DNA of 25,688 nucleotides from Subdoligranulum variabile (lineage in GTDB: Bacteria; Bacillota; Clostridia; Oscillospirales; Ruminococcaceae). A program made the position numbers and the translations under genes. The stretch lies in contig SFOX01000042.1 of the NCBI GenBank assembly GCA_004552305.1, positions 1 to 25,688 of the forward strand. Direction: 5' to 3'. Below, one piece after another: positions 17,750-24,433 of the stretch; the first letter of the stretch is position 1; the number at the start of each line of letters is the position of its first letter. The notes beneath the pieces were generated by a model that was not told the origin of the DNA, did not search any database, and was given only the letters and a program-made list of their open reading frames with translations.

Positions 17750-17778
17750 ATTATAACCTGATATTATAGTGATGTCAA
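17750..17778 (-). promoter_or_regulatory. Perfect-consensus sigma-A promoter for the divergent AraC gene
   Basis: On the minus strand TTGACA (17778-17773), exactly 17 nt, then TATAAT (17755-17750). Both hexamers are full consensus matches. Transcription would start near 17743, about 26-35 nt before the start codon. The plus-strand -10 candidate for the ABC ATPase, TATTAT at 17762-17767 with TTTTCA at 17739-17744, lies inside the same stretch, so the two promoters probably compete or share an operator. TATTATA occurs twice, 13 nt apart (17749 and 17762). Confidence 0.8.
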
Positions 17779-17829
17779 GTAAATCAACCCCGTTCACGGG
17801 TTCTTACACAATTACGGAGGTAATGCATC

Positions 17830-18780
17830 ATGGCTTCTATCAGCTGCCGTCACGTCAAGAAAGTTTACCCCGGCAACGTCGTTGCCGTTCCCGATTTCAG
17901 CCTGGAGATCGCCGATAAGGAATTTATCGTTTTCGTCGGTCCCTCCGGCTGCGGCAAGTCCACCACCCTGCGTATGATCGCCGGTCTGGAAGAAATTTCC
18001 GACGGTGAGATGTACATCGGCGACCGTCTGATCAACGACGTCCCCCCGAAGGACCGCGACATCGCCATGGTGTTCCAGAACTACGCTCTGTACCCCCATA
18101 TGACCGTTTACAAGAACATGGCTTTTGGTCTGGAGCTGCGCAAGACCCCCAAGGACGAGATCGACAAGCGCGTTCGTGAGGCTGCCAAGGTTCTGGAGAT
18201 CGAGCATCTGCTCGACCGTAAGCCCAAGGCTCTGTCCGGTGGTCAGCGTCAGCGTGTCGCGCTGGGTCGTGCTATGGTTCGTAACCCGGCTGTCTTCCTG
18301 CTCGACGAGCCTCTGTCCAACCTGGACGCCAAGCTGCGTACCAGCATGCGCACCGAGATCATCAAGCTGCACAAGAAGCTGGCTACCACCTTCATCTACG
18401 TTACCCACGACCAGACCGAGGCTATGACCGTGGTTGACCTGGCCGGCACCGACATCCCCCTGCCCACCGAAAAGACCGCAGACGGCAAGCTGGACGCTTA
18501 CGTCGGCAAGAGCCTGAAGGTCGGCATCCGTCCTGAGGACATCAAGGACGACGAGGAATTCCTCGAAAAGCATCCCAACAGCCATATCAGCACCGAGGTT
18601 GAGGTTTCCGAGCTGATGGGCGCCGAGATCTACCTGTACATGACCTATCAGGGTCAGAACCTGATGGCTCGCGTTGCCCCCACCTCCAAGAGCCGCCGCG
18701 GCGACAAGATCACCGTTGCTATGGACACCAACAAGATCCATCTGTTCGATCCCGAGTCCGAGCTGACTCTGCTCAACTAA
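17830..18780 (+). CDS. MsmX/UgpC-type sugar ABC transporter ATPase with internal deletion
   Basis: This is a multitask-type ATPase of carbohydrate ABC importers. It has Walker A GPSGCGKST (37-45), Q-loop VFQNYALYPHM (81-91), signature LSGGQRQR (135-142), Walker B VFLLDEPLSNLDAKLR (155-170) and the H-loop THDQTEAMT (192-200). After residue about 201 the sequence jumps straight to late linker/TOBE sequence (TDIPLP..., VGIRPEDIK, ELMGAEIYLYMT, HLFDPESE). The stretch normally reading IVVMKDG...QQV.TPQ..Y..P.N.FVAGFIGSP.MN is absent. The total is 316 residues versus about 370 in the family, so roughly 55-60 residues are missing in frame near nt 18430-18440. Codons are strongly biased (GCT, CGT, GTT), implying high expression. 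GGAGG is 9 nt before the ATG. Confidence 0.88.
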   Translation: MASISCRHVKKVYPGNVVAVPDFSLEIADKEFIVFVGPSGCGKSTTLRMIAGLEEISDGEMYIGDRLINDVPPKDRDIAMVFQNYALYPHMTVYKNMAFGLELRKTPKDEIDKRVREAAKVLEIEHLLDRKPKALSGGQRQRVALGRAMVRNPAVFLLDEPLSNLDAKLRTSMRTEIIKLHKKLATTFIYVTHDQTEAMTVVDLAGTDIPLPTEKTADGKLDAYVGKSLKVGIRPEDIKDDEEFLEKHPNSHISTEVEVSELMGAEIYLYMTYQGQNLMARVAPTSKSRRGDKITVAMDTNKIHLFDPESELTLLN

Positions 18781-18802
18781 TTGCTGTAACATCTGCAAAA
18801 TC

Positions 18803-18834
18803 GGCGGTTCCGTGTAAGGCGGAACCGCCTTTTT
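18803..18834 (+). terminator. Strong rho-independent terminator after the ABC ATPase
   Basis: GGCGGTTCCG (18803-18812), a 7-nt loop, and CGGAACCGCC (18820-18829) are followed by TTTTT (18830-18834). This is a textbook terminator with a perfect 10-bp stem, 22 nt after the stop codon. Confidence 0.92.
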
Positions 18835-18856
18835 ACGGCATGACTTTGCCGTAAAA
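18831..18856. promoter_or_regulatory. Second dyad overlapping the terminator U-tract, before the PTS gene
   Basis: TTTTACGGCA (18831-18840), loop TGACTT, and TGCCGTAAAA (18847-18856) form a perfect 10-bp dyad. Its left arm is the U-tract of the preceding terminator, and it ends 6 nt before the PTS ribosome site AAAGGAGGG (18863-18871). It could be a repressor operator or an RNA hairpin. No separate promoter for the PTS gene fits in the short gap. Confidence 0.5.
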
Positions 18857-18878
18857 TTCACAAAGGAGGGCGTACCCC

Positions 18879-20750
18879 TTGCAGATCACCGACCTTTTGC
18901 AGCTGCCGCAAATCCGGCTGCACAGCACCGCAGCGGACCTGCCTGCCGCTGTTCACACCCTGTGCGGCTTGCTGGCACAGGACGACGCTGTGCAGGATGC
19001 CGCTTTGCTGGAGCAGGATGTTCTGGCGCGGCTGGCGCAGGGCTGCGTGTGTATGGGCAACGGTCTGGCGGTGCCGCACGCCAAAACGGCGGCGGTGCGC
19101 CGCGCGGCGCTGGCGGCCATCACGCTGGACAAGCCGATTTGCTGCACCACGCCGGACGGCGAGCCGGTCAATCTGCTGTTTTTGATCGCCGCGCCCGAGG
19201 GGGAAAACGACCTGCACATCTCTGTACTGGCGGCACTGGCGGGGCTGCTGGTGGACAAGGATTTTTGCCGCACGCTGGCAGCGGCGCAGACACCGGAGCA
19301 GTTCCGCGCCTGCATTGCCGAAAAAGAAACGGCGGCGCAGCCCGAACCCAAACGCCCGACCGGGCGGCATATCCGGCTGCTGGCTGTCACTGCCTGCCCC
19401 AACGGGCTGGCGCACACCTATATGGCGGCAGAGGCGCTGCAAAAAAGCGCCGACAAATACGGCATTGCCATAAAGATCGAAACTAACGGCGCGGGCGGCA
19501 CCGAAAACGAGCTGACCCCTGCCGACATTGCCGAAGCCGACGGCATCATCGTTGCGGTCAACCGCGCGGTGCCGACGGCGCGGTTTGTGGGGAAAAAGGT
19601 GGTCAATGCTTCGGCGGACGAGGCTATCCGTGAGCCGGAAAAGCTGCTGGAAAAGGTGCTTTCCGGCAAGGCGGAGGTCTACCGCGGGGGCGAAGCGATG
19701 CGCAACCGCAACCACGCCGAGCTGGTCAACGAGGCTTACCGCCACTTAATGTACGGTATATCGCGGTTTATCCCTTTTGTGGTGGCGGGCGGCATCAGTA
19801 TGGCGCTGGCGATGCTGGTGGTGCATCTGAACGGTCCCGGCACACTGGCGGCTATGCTGAACACCGTCGGGCAGGCGGCTATGGCGATGATCTACCCCGT
19901 ACTGGCGGCGTTTATTGCCGCAAGCATCGGTGACACCGCCGCCTTTATGCCGGGGCTTATGGGCGGGTATCTGGCGCAGATGGGTACCACCGTCAACAGC
20001 GAAAGCAGCTGGATTTCCAGCGGCTTTGGCGGTGCGCTGATTGCCGGTTTTGCCGCCGGTACGCTGCTGCGGCTTTTGACCACCCGCTGCCCCAAGCTGC
20101 CCAAGGATCTGGACCATATTTGCACCAGCCTGCTGGTGCCGCTGGGCAGCCTGCTGGGCATCGGCGCGCTGATGGTGTTTTTGGTCAACCCCGTTTTGGG
20201 GCAGGTCAACTACTGGCTGGACACAACGCTGAACAGTATGCGCGGCGGCAGCCGGCTGCTGCTGGGCTGCGTGCTGGGTGGGCTGATGGCGACCGATTAC
20301 GGCGGACCCATCAACAAGGCGGCGTATGTCACCGGCACGCTGGCGCTGGTCGGCGGGCAGCAGGACGTGATGGCGGCGGTTATGGCGGGCGGTATGGTGC
20401 CGCCGCTGGGCGTGGCGCTGGCGTGCCTGCTGTTTCCCGAAAAATTCACCCGGGAGGAGCGCCGCACCGTGCCGCAAAACCTTGTGATGGGCGCTTCCTT
20501 TGTCACCGAGGGTGCGCTGCCCTTTGCACTCAAGGACCCGTTTCGGGTCGTACCCGCCTGTATGGCGGGCAGTGCGCTGGCGGGGTATCTGGCGGTTCTG
20601 CTCAACTGCGCCTGCCCTGCGCCCCACGGCGGCATCTTTTTGCTGGCGGTTATGGGCAACCCGGCAGGGTTTGTTGTGGCAAATGCGGCGGGTGCGCTGC
20701 TTACTGCGCTGATTCTGGGGCTGACCAAGCGGGACATCCCTCAGGGCTGA
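18879..20750 (+). CDS. fruA: PTS fructose-type transporter subunit IIABC
   Basis: A fused EIIA-EIIB-EIIC permease that imports and phosphorylates a fructose-type sugar using phosphoryl groups from HPr. The 623-residue protein has EIIA (1-145) with the phospho-His in GNGLAVPHAK (His67) and EIIB (about 165-260) with the phospho-Cys in VTACPNGLAHTYMAAEAL (Cys173). EIIC (about 280-620) has multiple membrane segments and the family motifs GDTAAFMPGLMGG, TDYGGPINKAAY, VTEGALPFA and CPAPHGGIF. EIIB has ACPNG where most relatives have ACPTG. The TTG start is supported by AAAGGAGGG 7 nt upstream. No fruK, fruR or HPr gene is nearby, so sugar specificity is inferred from family only. Its 3' end overlaps the convergent SpoIID-like gene by 10 nt. 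Confidence 0.92.
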   Translation: MQITDLLQLPQIRLHSTAADLPAAVHTLCGLLAQDDAVQDAALLEQDVLARLAQGCVCMGNGLAVPHAKTAAVRRAALAAITLDKPICCTTPDGEPVNLLFLIAAPEGENDLHISVLAALAGLLVDKDFCRTLAAAQTPEQFRACIAEKETAAQPEPKRPTGRHIRLLAVTACPNGLAHTYMAAEALQKSADKYGIAIKIETNGAGGTENELTPADIAEADGIIVAVNRAVPTARFVGKKVVNASADEAIREPEKLLEKVLSGKAEVYRGGEAMRNRNHAELVNEAYRHLMYGISRFIPFVVAGGISMALAMLVVHLNGPGTLAAMLNTVGQAAMAMIYPVLAAFIAASIGDTAAFMPGLMGGYLAQMGTTVNSESSWISSGFGGALIAGFAAGTLLRLLTTRCPKLPKDLDHICTSLLVPLGSLLGIGALMVFLVNPVLGQVNYWLDTTLNSMRGGSRLLLGCVLGGLMATDYGGPINKAAYVTGTLALVGGQQDVMAAVMAGGMVPPLGVALACLLFPEKFTREERRTVPQNLVMGASFVTEGALPFALKDPFRVVPACMAGSALAGYLAVLLNCACPAPHGGIFLLAVMGNPAGFVVANAAGALLTALILGLTKRDIPQG

Positions 20751-21715
20751 CGCACCTCGCACCCGGGGAAATAGTACAGCAAAATTTCCTGCCAGGTGCT
20801 GCCCTGCTCGGCAAGCGCCTTGGCGCCGTACTGGCTCAGCCCCACGCCGTGTCCGTAGCCGTGTGTGGTAAAACAAAACGATGTACCGTCATATTCAACG
20901 GCAAAACTTGCGCTGCGCAGATGAAATGCGCGGCGCATTTTTGTACCCGCGACCCGGCTGCCGCACACGGTCTGCGCCGTTACATACCCGGCGTCATCCC
21001 GCACGGCATCGCCGAACCACGCAGCGGGGTCGCTGCCCGGGGCAAGCCCCAGCGCCAGCAGAACGGCGCTGACCTGCTCGGGGCTGTACTGCACGGTGAC
21101 CTCGTAGCCGTCAGCGGCAAGGTCGGCGGGGGAGGGTACCCCCTGCAGATAGGGCAGCGCGGTTTCCCAGACGTTCTGGCTTGCCTCGGTATGCCCGGCG
21201 CTGATGCTGTGGTAGCACGCCGCCGCCGGGCTGCCGCCGTAGGTCAGAACACAGCCGTTCACCGTCTGCGCGGCTTGGGTCAGCCGGGCGTAAAATTGGT
21301 TGTAATCATCGCCCCAGCGTGCTTTTAATACGTCGGTATCCGTCCAGCCTAAGCACTGCGCACTGTTGACCTGCAAGGGGGTGTCCCCCAGTGCCAGCGC
21401 GTAGCTGTACCCGGCAACCATCTGGGCGCACAGGGCATCGGCGGGCCAGTCCGGCGGCATTTCGCAGGCAGCCAGCCCCACCAAAAATTCCGGCAGCGCC
21501 AGCGTGCGTTCCTGCTGCACGGCGGCATCCCAAACGGTCACGGTGCCGGGCGCGGATGTTGCGGCGGGCGCGGCAGTCGGCAGCGGCGGAAGCGTCGGCT
21601 CCGGCAGGGGCGCAGGGGCAGGCGGGACGGTTGGGCGCGGCAGCAGCAGCGCCGAAAACGGCAGAAAAAACGCCAAAAGCAGGGTGAACCCCGCAGCACC
21701 GAAACTCTTTTTCAC
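20741..21715 (-). CDS. SpoIID/LytB domain protein
   Basis: A 324-residue exported protein of the SpoIID/LytB family. Known members are lytic transglycosylases that cleave peptidoglycan stripped of stem peptides during engulfment. The N-terminus has a signal anchor (MKKSFGAAGFTLLLAFFLPF) and a Pro/Ala-rich spacer. The domain then shows LPEFLVGLAACEMPPDWPADALCAQ with the catalytic-type Glu (about residue 85), CYHSISAGHTEASQNVW, and the C-terminal CFTTHGYGHGVGLSQYGA. The GTG at 21715 is chosen over ATG codons at 21769/21766 because GGGAG sits 6 nt upstream and the signal sequence then starts correctly. Presence of the domain does not by itself prove sporulation. Confidence 0.88.
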   Translation of the reverse strand: MKKSFGAAGFTLLLAFFLPFSALLLPRPTVPPAPAPLPEPTLPPLPTAAPAATSAPGTVTVWDAAVQQERTLALPEFLVGLAACEMPPDWPADALCAQMVAGYSYALALGDTPLQVNSAQCLGWTDTDVLKARWGDDYNQFYARLTQAAQTVNGCVLTYGGSPAAACYHSISAGHTEASQNVWETALPYLQGVPSPADLAADGYEVTVQYSPEQVSAVLLALGLAPGSDPAAWFGDAVRDDAGYVTAQTVCGSRVAGTKMRRAFHLRSASFAVEYDGTSFCFTTHGYGHGVGLSQYGAKALAEQGSTWQEILLYYFPGCEVRQP

Positions 21716-21777
21716 ACAACACGCTCCCTGCACTTGAAAAAACTCGGCTGCGGCGGTACAATACATCATAGGTAATG

Positions 21778-21805
21778 CCGCATAATTCTAAGTGCCGATA
21801 CGGCG
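21778..21805. repeat. 28-nt exact inverted copy of 69-96
   Basis: This 28-nt stretch is the exact reverse complement of positions 69-96. It lies in the 178-nt gap between the divergent SpoIID-like and membrane-protein genes. The sequence resembles the middle part of the A-type palindromic repeats, so both are probably decayed members of that family. Nothing else is recognised in the gap. Confidence 0.8.
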
Positions 21806-21893
21806 GGAATTGTGCGGTGTTGCCCATATACGAGGAAACGGCAGCCTGTCCCAGCCTATGCGGCGGGGCAGCCGGGTATGAAAGGGTAAAGGT

Positions 21894-22700
21894 ATGAACG
21901 TTCCACATCGACCGCGCGTGGCGGTCATTGCGGCGGCGGGCGCGGTGCTGGCAGCTACGGGTTGGCTGGCGGGCGGCGCGTCCGGCTTTGTGGCAGCACC
22001 GATGCTGGCGTGCCTGTGTGCGGTATGGCTGGCAGCGCTGGCACTGCCGTACCTTGCGGGCAGACGCTGTGCCGCGCAGCCGGCTGCCTTGGCGGACCGA
22101 TGCAAGCCGCTGGGCGCGGTGATGGCGGTCACTGCTATTTTGCTGCTGGCAGCGGGGCTGATGAACCTGCCCGCCGTGCTGTTTTTGGCAAAAAACGGGT
22201 ATCTGCCGCTGGCGCTGAAACCGGCGTTTGCGTATGTACTGGACGCTGTCACGCCAATTTTTTCGGCGCTGTGGCTGGCGGTGTACGCGGTGCGCGCCTG
22301 CACGGGCTACGGCATTGCCCGCGGTAAGCCGGGCAGTGCGGCAGCGGCGCTGGTGATGCCGCTGTACTTTTTGTGGCGGCTGTTCTGGCAGTTCCAAATT
22401 GACCCCGCCGCCCTGCCGCGCGTGACCTACACGCTGAACGTGCTGGGCAGTGCGGCGGCGCTGCTGTTTGCGGCGGCACTGCTCAAGGTGTTTTTGACGC
22501 CGGGACAGCCCTGCGGACACACGCTGTTCGGCGCGGGGACAGGCTGCTTTTTGCTGTGCAGCTGCGCGGGGACCGTGCAGACGCTGCGGCAGCTGCGTGC
22601 GCTGACCGCCGCCGAGGTGTACGGCAATCTGGCATTGTCGGCGCTGGGCATCGGCGGGCTGATTTGCGCCGTTGCCGCCTGCGGCAAGGATACGGAATAA
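21894..22700 (+). CDS. Unknown polytopic membrane protein
   Basis: I do not recognise a family for this 268-residue protein. It is very hydrophobic, with about seven predicted membrane segments (about 8-28, 31-53, 73-100, 107-130, 145-165, 178-200, 208-225, and a C-terminal LALSALGIGGLICAVAACG), few charged residues and a short basic first loop. The start is supported by AAAGGG and AAAGG at 21881-21892. It faces away from the SpoIID-like gene and ends at a strong bidirectional terminator, so it is probably transcribed alone. Two-fold repeated motifs or catalytic residues were not seen. Confidence 0.75.
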   Translation: MNVPHRPRVAVIAAAGAVLAATGWLAGGASGFVAAPMLACLCAVWLAALALPYLAGRRCAAQPAALADRCKPLGAVMAVTAILLLAAGLMNLPAVLFLAKNGYLPLALKPAFAYVLDAVTPIFSALWLAVYAVRACTGYGIARGKPGSAAAALVMPLYFLWRLFWQFQIDPAALPRVTYTLNVLGSAAALLFAAALLKVFLTPGQPCGHTLFGAGTGCFLLCSCAGTVQTLRQLRALTAAEVYGNLALSALGIGGLICAVAACGKDTE

Positions 22701-22711
22701 CAGGCAATATA

Positions 22712-22751
22712 AAAAACACGCTGCATCGAAAAAACGGTGCAGCGTGTTTTT
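22712..22751. terminator. Bidirectional terminator
   Basis: AAAAACACGCTGCA (22712-22725), a 12-nt loop, and TGCAGCGTGTTTTT (22738-22751) form a perfect 14-bp stem with A- and T-rich ends. It serves the membrane-protein gene on the + strand and the convergent HD gene on the - strand, whose stop codon overlaps the outer arm. Confidence 0.92.
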
Positions 22752-23256
22752 ATCGGTTTTTGAGGTTTTCTGTGCGCTGCCTGCGCACGGCGCGGCGTTC
22801 CATCACGGTTTCCCAGCCGGAGGAAATTTTGTCCGCCGTGCCTACCAGCACCGCCTCGCGCGTGCGGGGAACGGCGGTCACGGTCAGGGGCCACATATGG
22901 CAGCGGATGCAGTCCTTTTCGGTGTTGTTTAAATCAAACAAGGTTTCGGCGTTGTACAGCGCCGCCTGCGGGTGCTTAAAGCCGTGCCAGTGGGTAATGC
23001 CCTTGCAGTGGTGCCAGTCGTATAAGTAAAAGTCGTGCAAAAACGCGCCGCGCACCAAGCTGACCTCATCGGCGTCCAGCCCCAGCCGCCGGTTGAGCCA
23101 AAAGGCGATGCGCGCTACGCGCATACAATGCTCGTAGGTGGTCACGGTGCCATGCTGGATAAAATCCTTCATATGCTGGGCGTGGGGATTATCCGCGTAG
23201 CCGCGCAGAATTTCGTTTACGCAGGCGGACTCGGCAGGGGTCAGGCGAAACAACAC
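22750..23256 (-). CDS. HD-domain phosphohydrolase family protein
   Basis: A 168-residue soluble protein with the metal-binding HD pattern. His43 is in TYEHCMRVARIAFWL, His74-Asp75 are in GAFLHDFYLYDWH, and a later Asp142 is in GTADKISS. Between them lie HGFKHPQAALYNAE and EKDCIRCHMWPLT, typical of a small clostridial HD family whose substrate is unknown. The GTG at 23256 is preferred because AAAGGAG (complement of about 23267-23273) lies 9 nt upstream. The open frame extends to 23445, but that part is repeat B3 DNA and would add an artefactual leader of 63 residues. It faces the bidirectional terminator at 22712-22751. Confidence 0.85.
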   Translation of the reverse strand: MLFRLTPAESACVNEILRGYADNPHAQHMKDFIQHGTVTTYEHCMRVARIAFWLNRRLGLDADEVSLVRGAFLHDFYLYDWHHCKGITHWHGFKHPQAALYNAETLFDLNNTEKDCIRCHMWPLTVTAVPRTREAVLVGTADKISSGWETVMERRAVRRQRTENLKNR

Positions 23257-23295
23257 AGGGCAGCGCTCCTTTCTTGCGGGGTGGGTACAGGGCGG

Positions 23296-23512
23296 TTTGT
23301 CAAAAAATCCCTTTTTCGGGTAATAATGTAGGGCGCGTGTCTTGACCGCGCCGTACCGCTGGCTGCGCGCAGCGCATAAAATCGCGCCGAACGGCGCGTT
23401 TTCCCGATACATCGTATTAATGGTTAGACTGCACGGAACGGTCAAGACCGTTCCCTACAAACCAGCCGGAAGTTCGCAATCATCCGGTTAGGTTTATCAA
23501 CAGTCAGATACA
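23296..23512 (-). repeat. Modular palindromic repeat B3 (inverted relative to B1)
   Basis: On the + strand it starts TTTGTCAAAAAATCCC, then has GGCGCG(N9)CGCGCC (23332-23352), the shared middle with GCGCAGCGCATAAAATCGCG, and the hairpin GGAACGGTC-AA-GACCGTTCC (23435-23454). CTACAAACCAGCC and module E (to about 23505) follow. Read in reverse it matches B1 closely over most of its length. No gene is seen in the 319-nt gap between the HD gene and the next minus-strand gene. The remaining 60 nt hold only a weak AGGGC/GCCCT dyad. Confidence 0.88.
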
Positions 23513-23575
23513 GGGCTTTCCTTTGCCCTTAGTATACTGCACCCCGCCCGGCATTGCAACAGCAAAATGGCAATC

Positions 23576-24202
23576 TTAACTGCGCAGCCCCAGTTCCTCG
23601 CCGTAACCCGCGCACTGCCGCCCCAGCAGGGTGTACAGCGGGCTGAAACGGTCGTACAGGTAATCCTGTGCTTGGCAGGGCGCGCGCAGCGGCAGGCTAC
23701 TTTTGGGCAGGCGCACCGCCGCCGAAAACGCCCCTGCGCCGCCGCTTTGCACCACCGCCCCGCCGCTTACCGCCGCCAGCCGCAGCAGCAGGGCGCGGGC
23801 ATCGCGGGGTAGGGTGGCGCACCGCCCGCCTTTTATCACCAGCACCGCCGCGCCGGGCGCGGTGTGTACCTGCACAACGGCAGCCCCCTGCGCCTGCAGA
23901 ACCCCCTGCACAAAGCAAAGCAGGCTGCATTGCAGCAAAGGGCGCGGCACGGCCACCGGCAGCGGCGCGTCCGCCGGGGCAAAATACAGCCAGCTGCGCC
24001 GGCGCACGGCTTGCTGCAGGGCGGCGCACAGGGCTTCGACCTCGGCGGTCAGATCCAAAGCGCGGGGCGGGGCAGGGGCGGCAGCGGCTTCTGCCAAAAG
24101 GCAGGCGGCAAGCCTTGCACCCGGGCGCACGGTGCGGCGGCTCAGGCGGCGAAAGGCGGCATCCTGCGCAAGGGCAGCGCGGGCAGGGTCATCGGGAAAC
24201 AC
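23576..24202 (-). CDS. Unknown protein, faintly histidine-kinase-ATPase-like
   Basis: I do not firmly recognise this 208-residue, Ala/Arg-rich soluble protein. An N-terminal helical part (about 5-70) is followed by alternating strands and helices. That part includes WLYFAPADAPLPVAVPRPLLQ, a hydrophobic helix SLLCFVQGVLQAQG, AVLVIKGG, and AGAFSAAVRLP. This order recalls the HATPase domain of sensor kinases (N-box helix, then a closing F-S-A-x-x-x-L-P strand). The Asn of an N-box and clear G-boxes are absent, so it would be degenerate if related. The GTG start follows AAGGAGGGG by 7 nt. The open frame continues much further upstream, but that is unsupported and runs antisense into gap. Confidence 0.5.
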   Translation of the reverse strand: MFPDDPARAALAQDAAFRRLSRRTVRPGARLAACLLAEAAAAPAPPRALDLTAEVEALCAALQQAVRRRSWLYFAPADAPLPVAVPRPLLQCSLLCFVQGVLQAQGAAVVQVHTAPGAAVLVIKGGRCATLPRDARALLLRLAAVSGGAVVQSGGAGAFSAAVRLPKSSLPLRAPCQAQDYLYDRFSPLYTLLGRQCAGYGEELGLRS

Positions 24203-24339
24203 AGCGGCACCCCTCCTTTTGGGCAGTGGTTTTGGGGCTAGTGTATGCAAATGCACCCTAAAAAAAGGTGCCAAAAGCTGTAAAAGCAAAAAACTTTGAA
24301 AAAAACTTGAAAATTTCGTGTTAAAATAATAACAGGCAC

Positions 24340-24368
24340 TTGCAGAGTTCGGCAAAATGGAGTACAAT
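24340..24368 (+). promoter_or_regulatory. Strong sigma-A promoter for gap
   Basis: TTGCAG (24340-24345), 17 nt, then TACAAT (24363-24368, 5 of 6). Transcription would begin near 24375, with a leader of about 60 nt to the ATG. The region upstream (24270-24330) is markedly A/T-rich with A-tracts, which would act as an UP-like element for a highly expressed gene. Confidence 0.7.
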
Positions 24369-24433
24369 AGTATCATACCGCAAAGCGGGTAGGCCGCTGA
24401 CCGGGTTACAATAAATCTATGGAGGATTTTATT

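Noticed and set aside
20741..20750. 10-nt overlap of the PTS and SpoIID-like gene ends as a sign of a frameshift or fusion
   Set aside because: Both proteins end naturally for their families; convergent stop overlaps of this size are ordinary.
23257..23445. 63-residue N-terminal extension of the HD protein, and similar MTVPCSL-type short frames in repeats at 7627 and 10814
   Set aside because: All three arise from the same repeat element, lack ribosome sites and diverge by frameshifts after about 30 residues. They are open only because the repeat is GC-rich. They could mislead automatic annotation.
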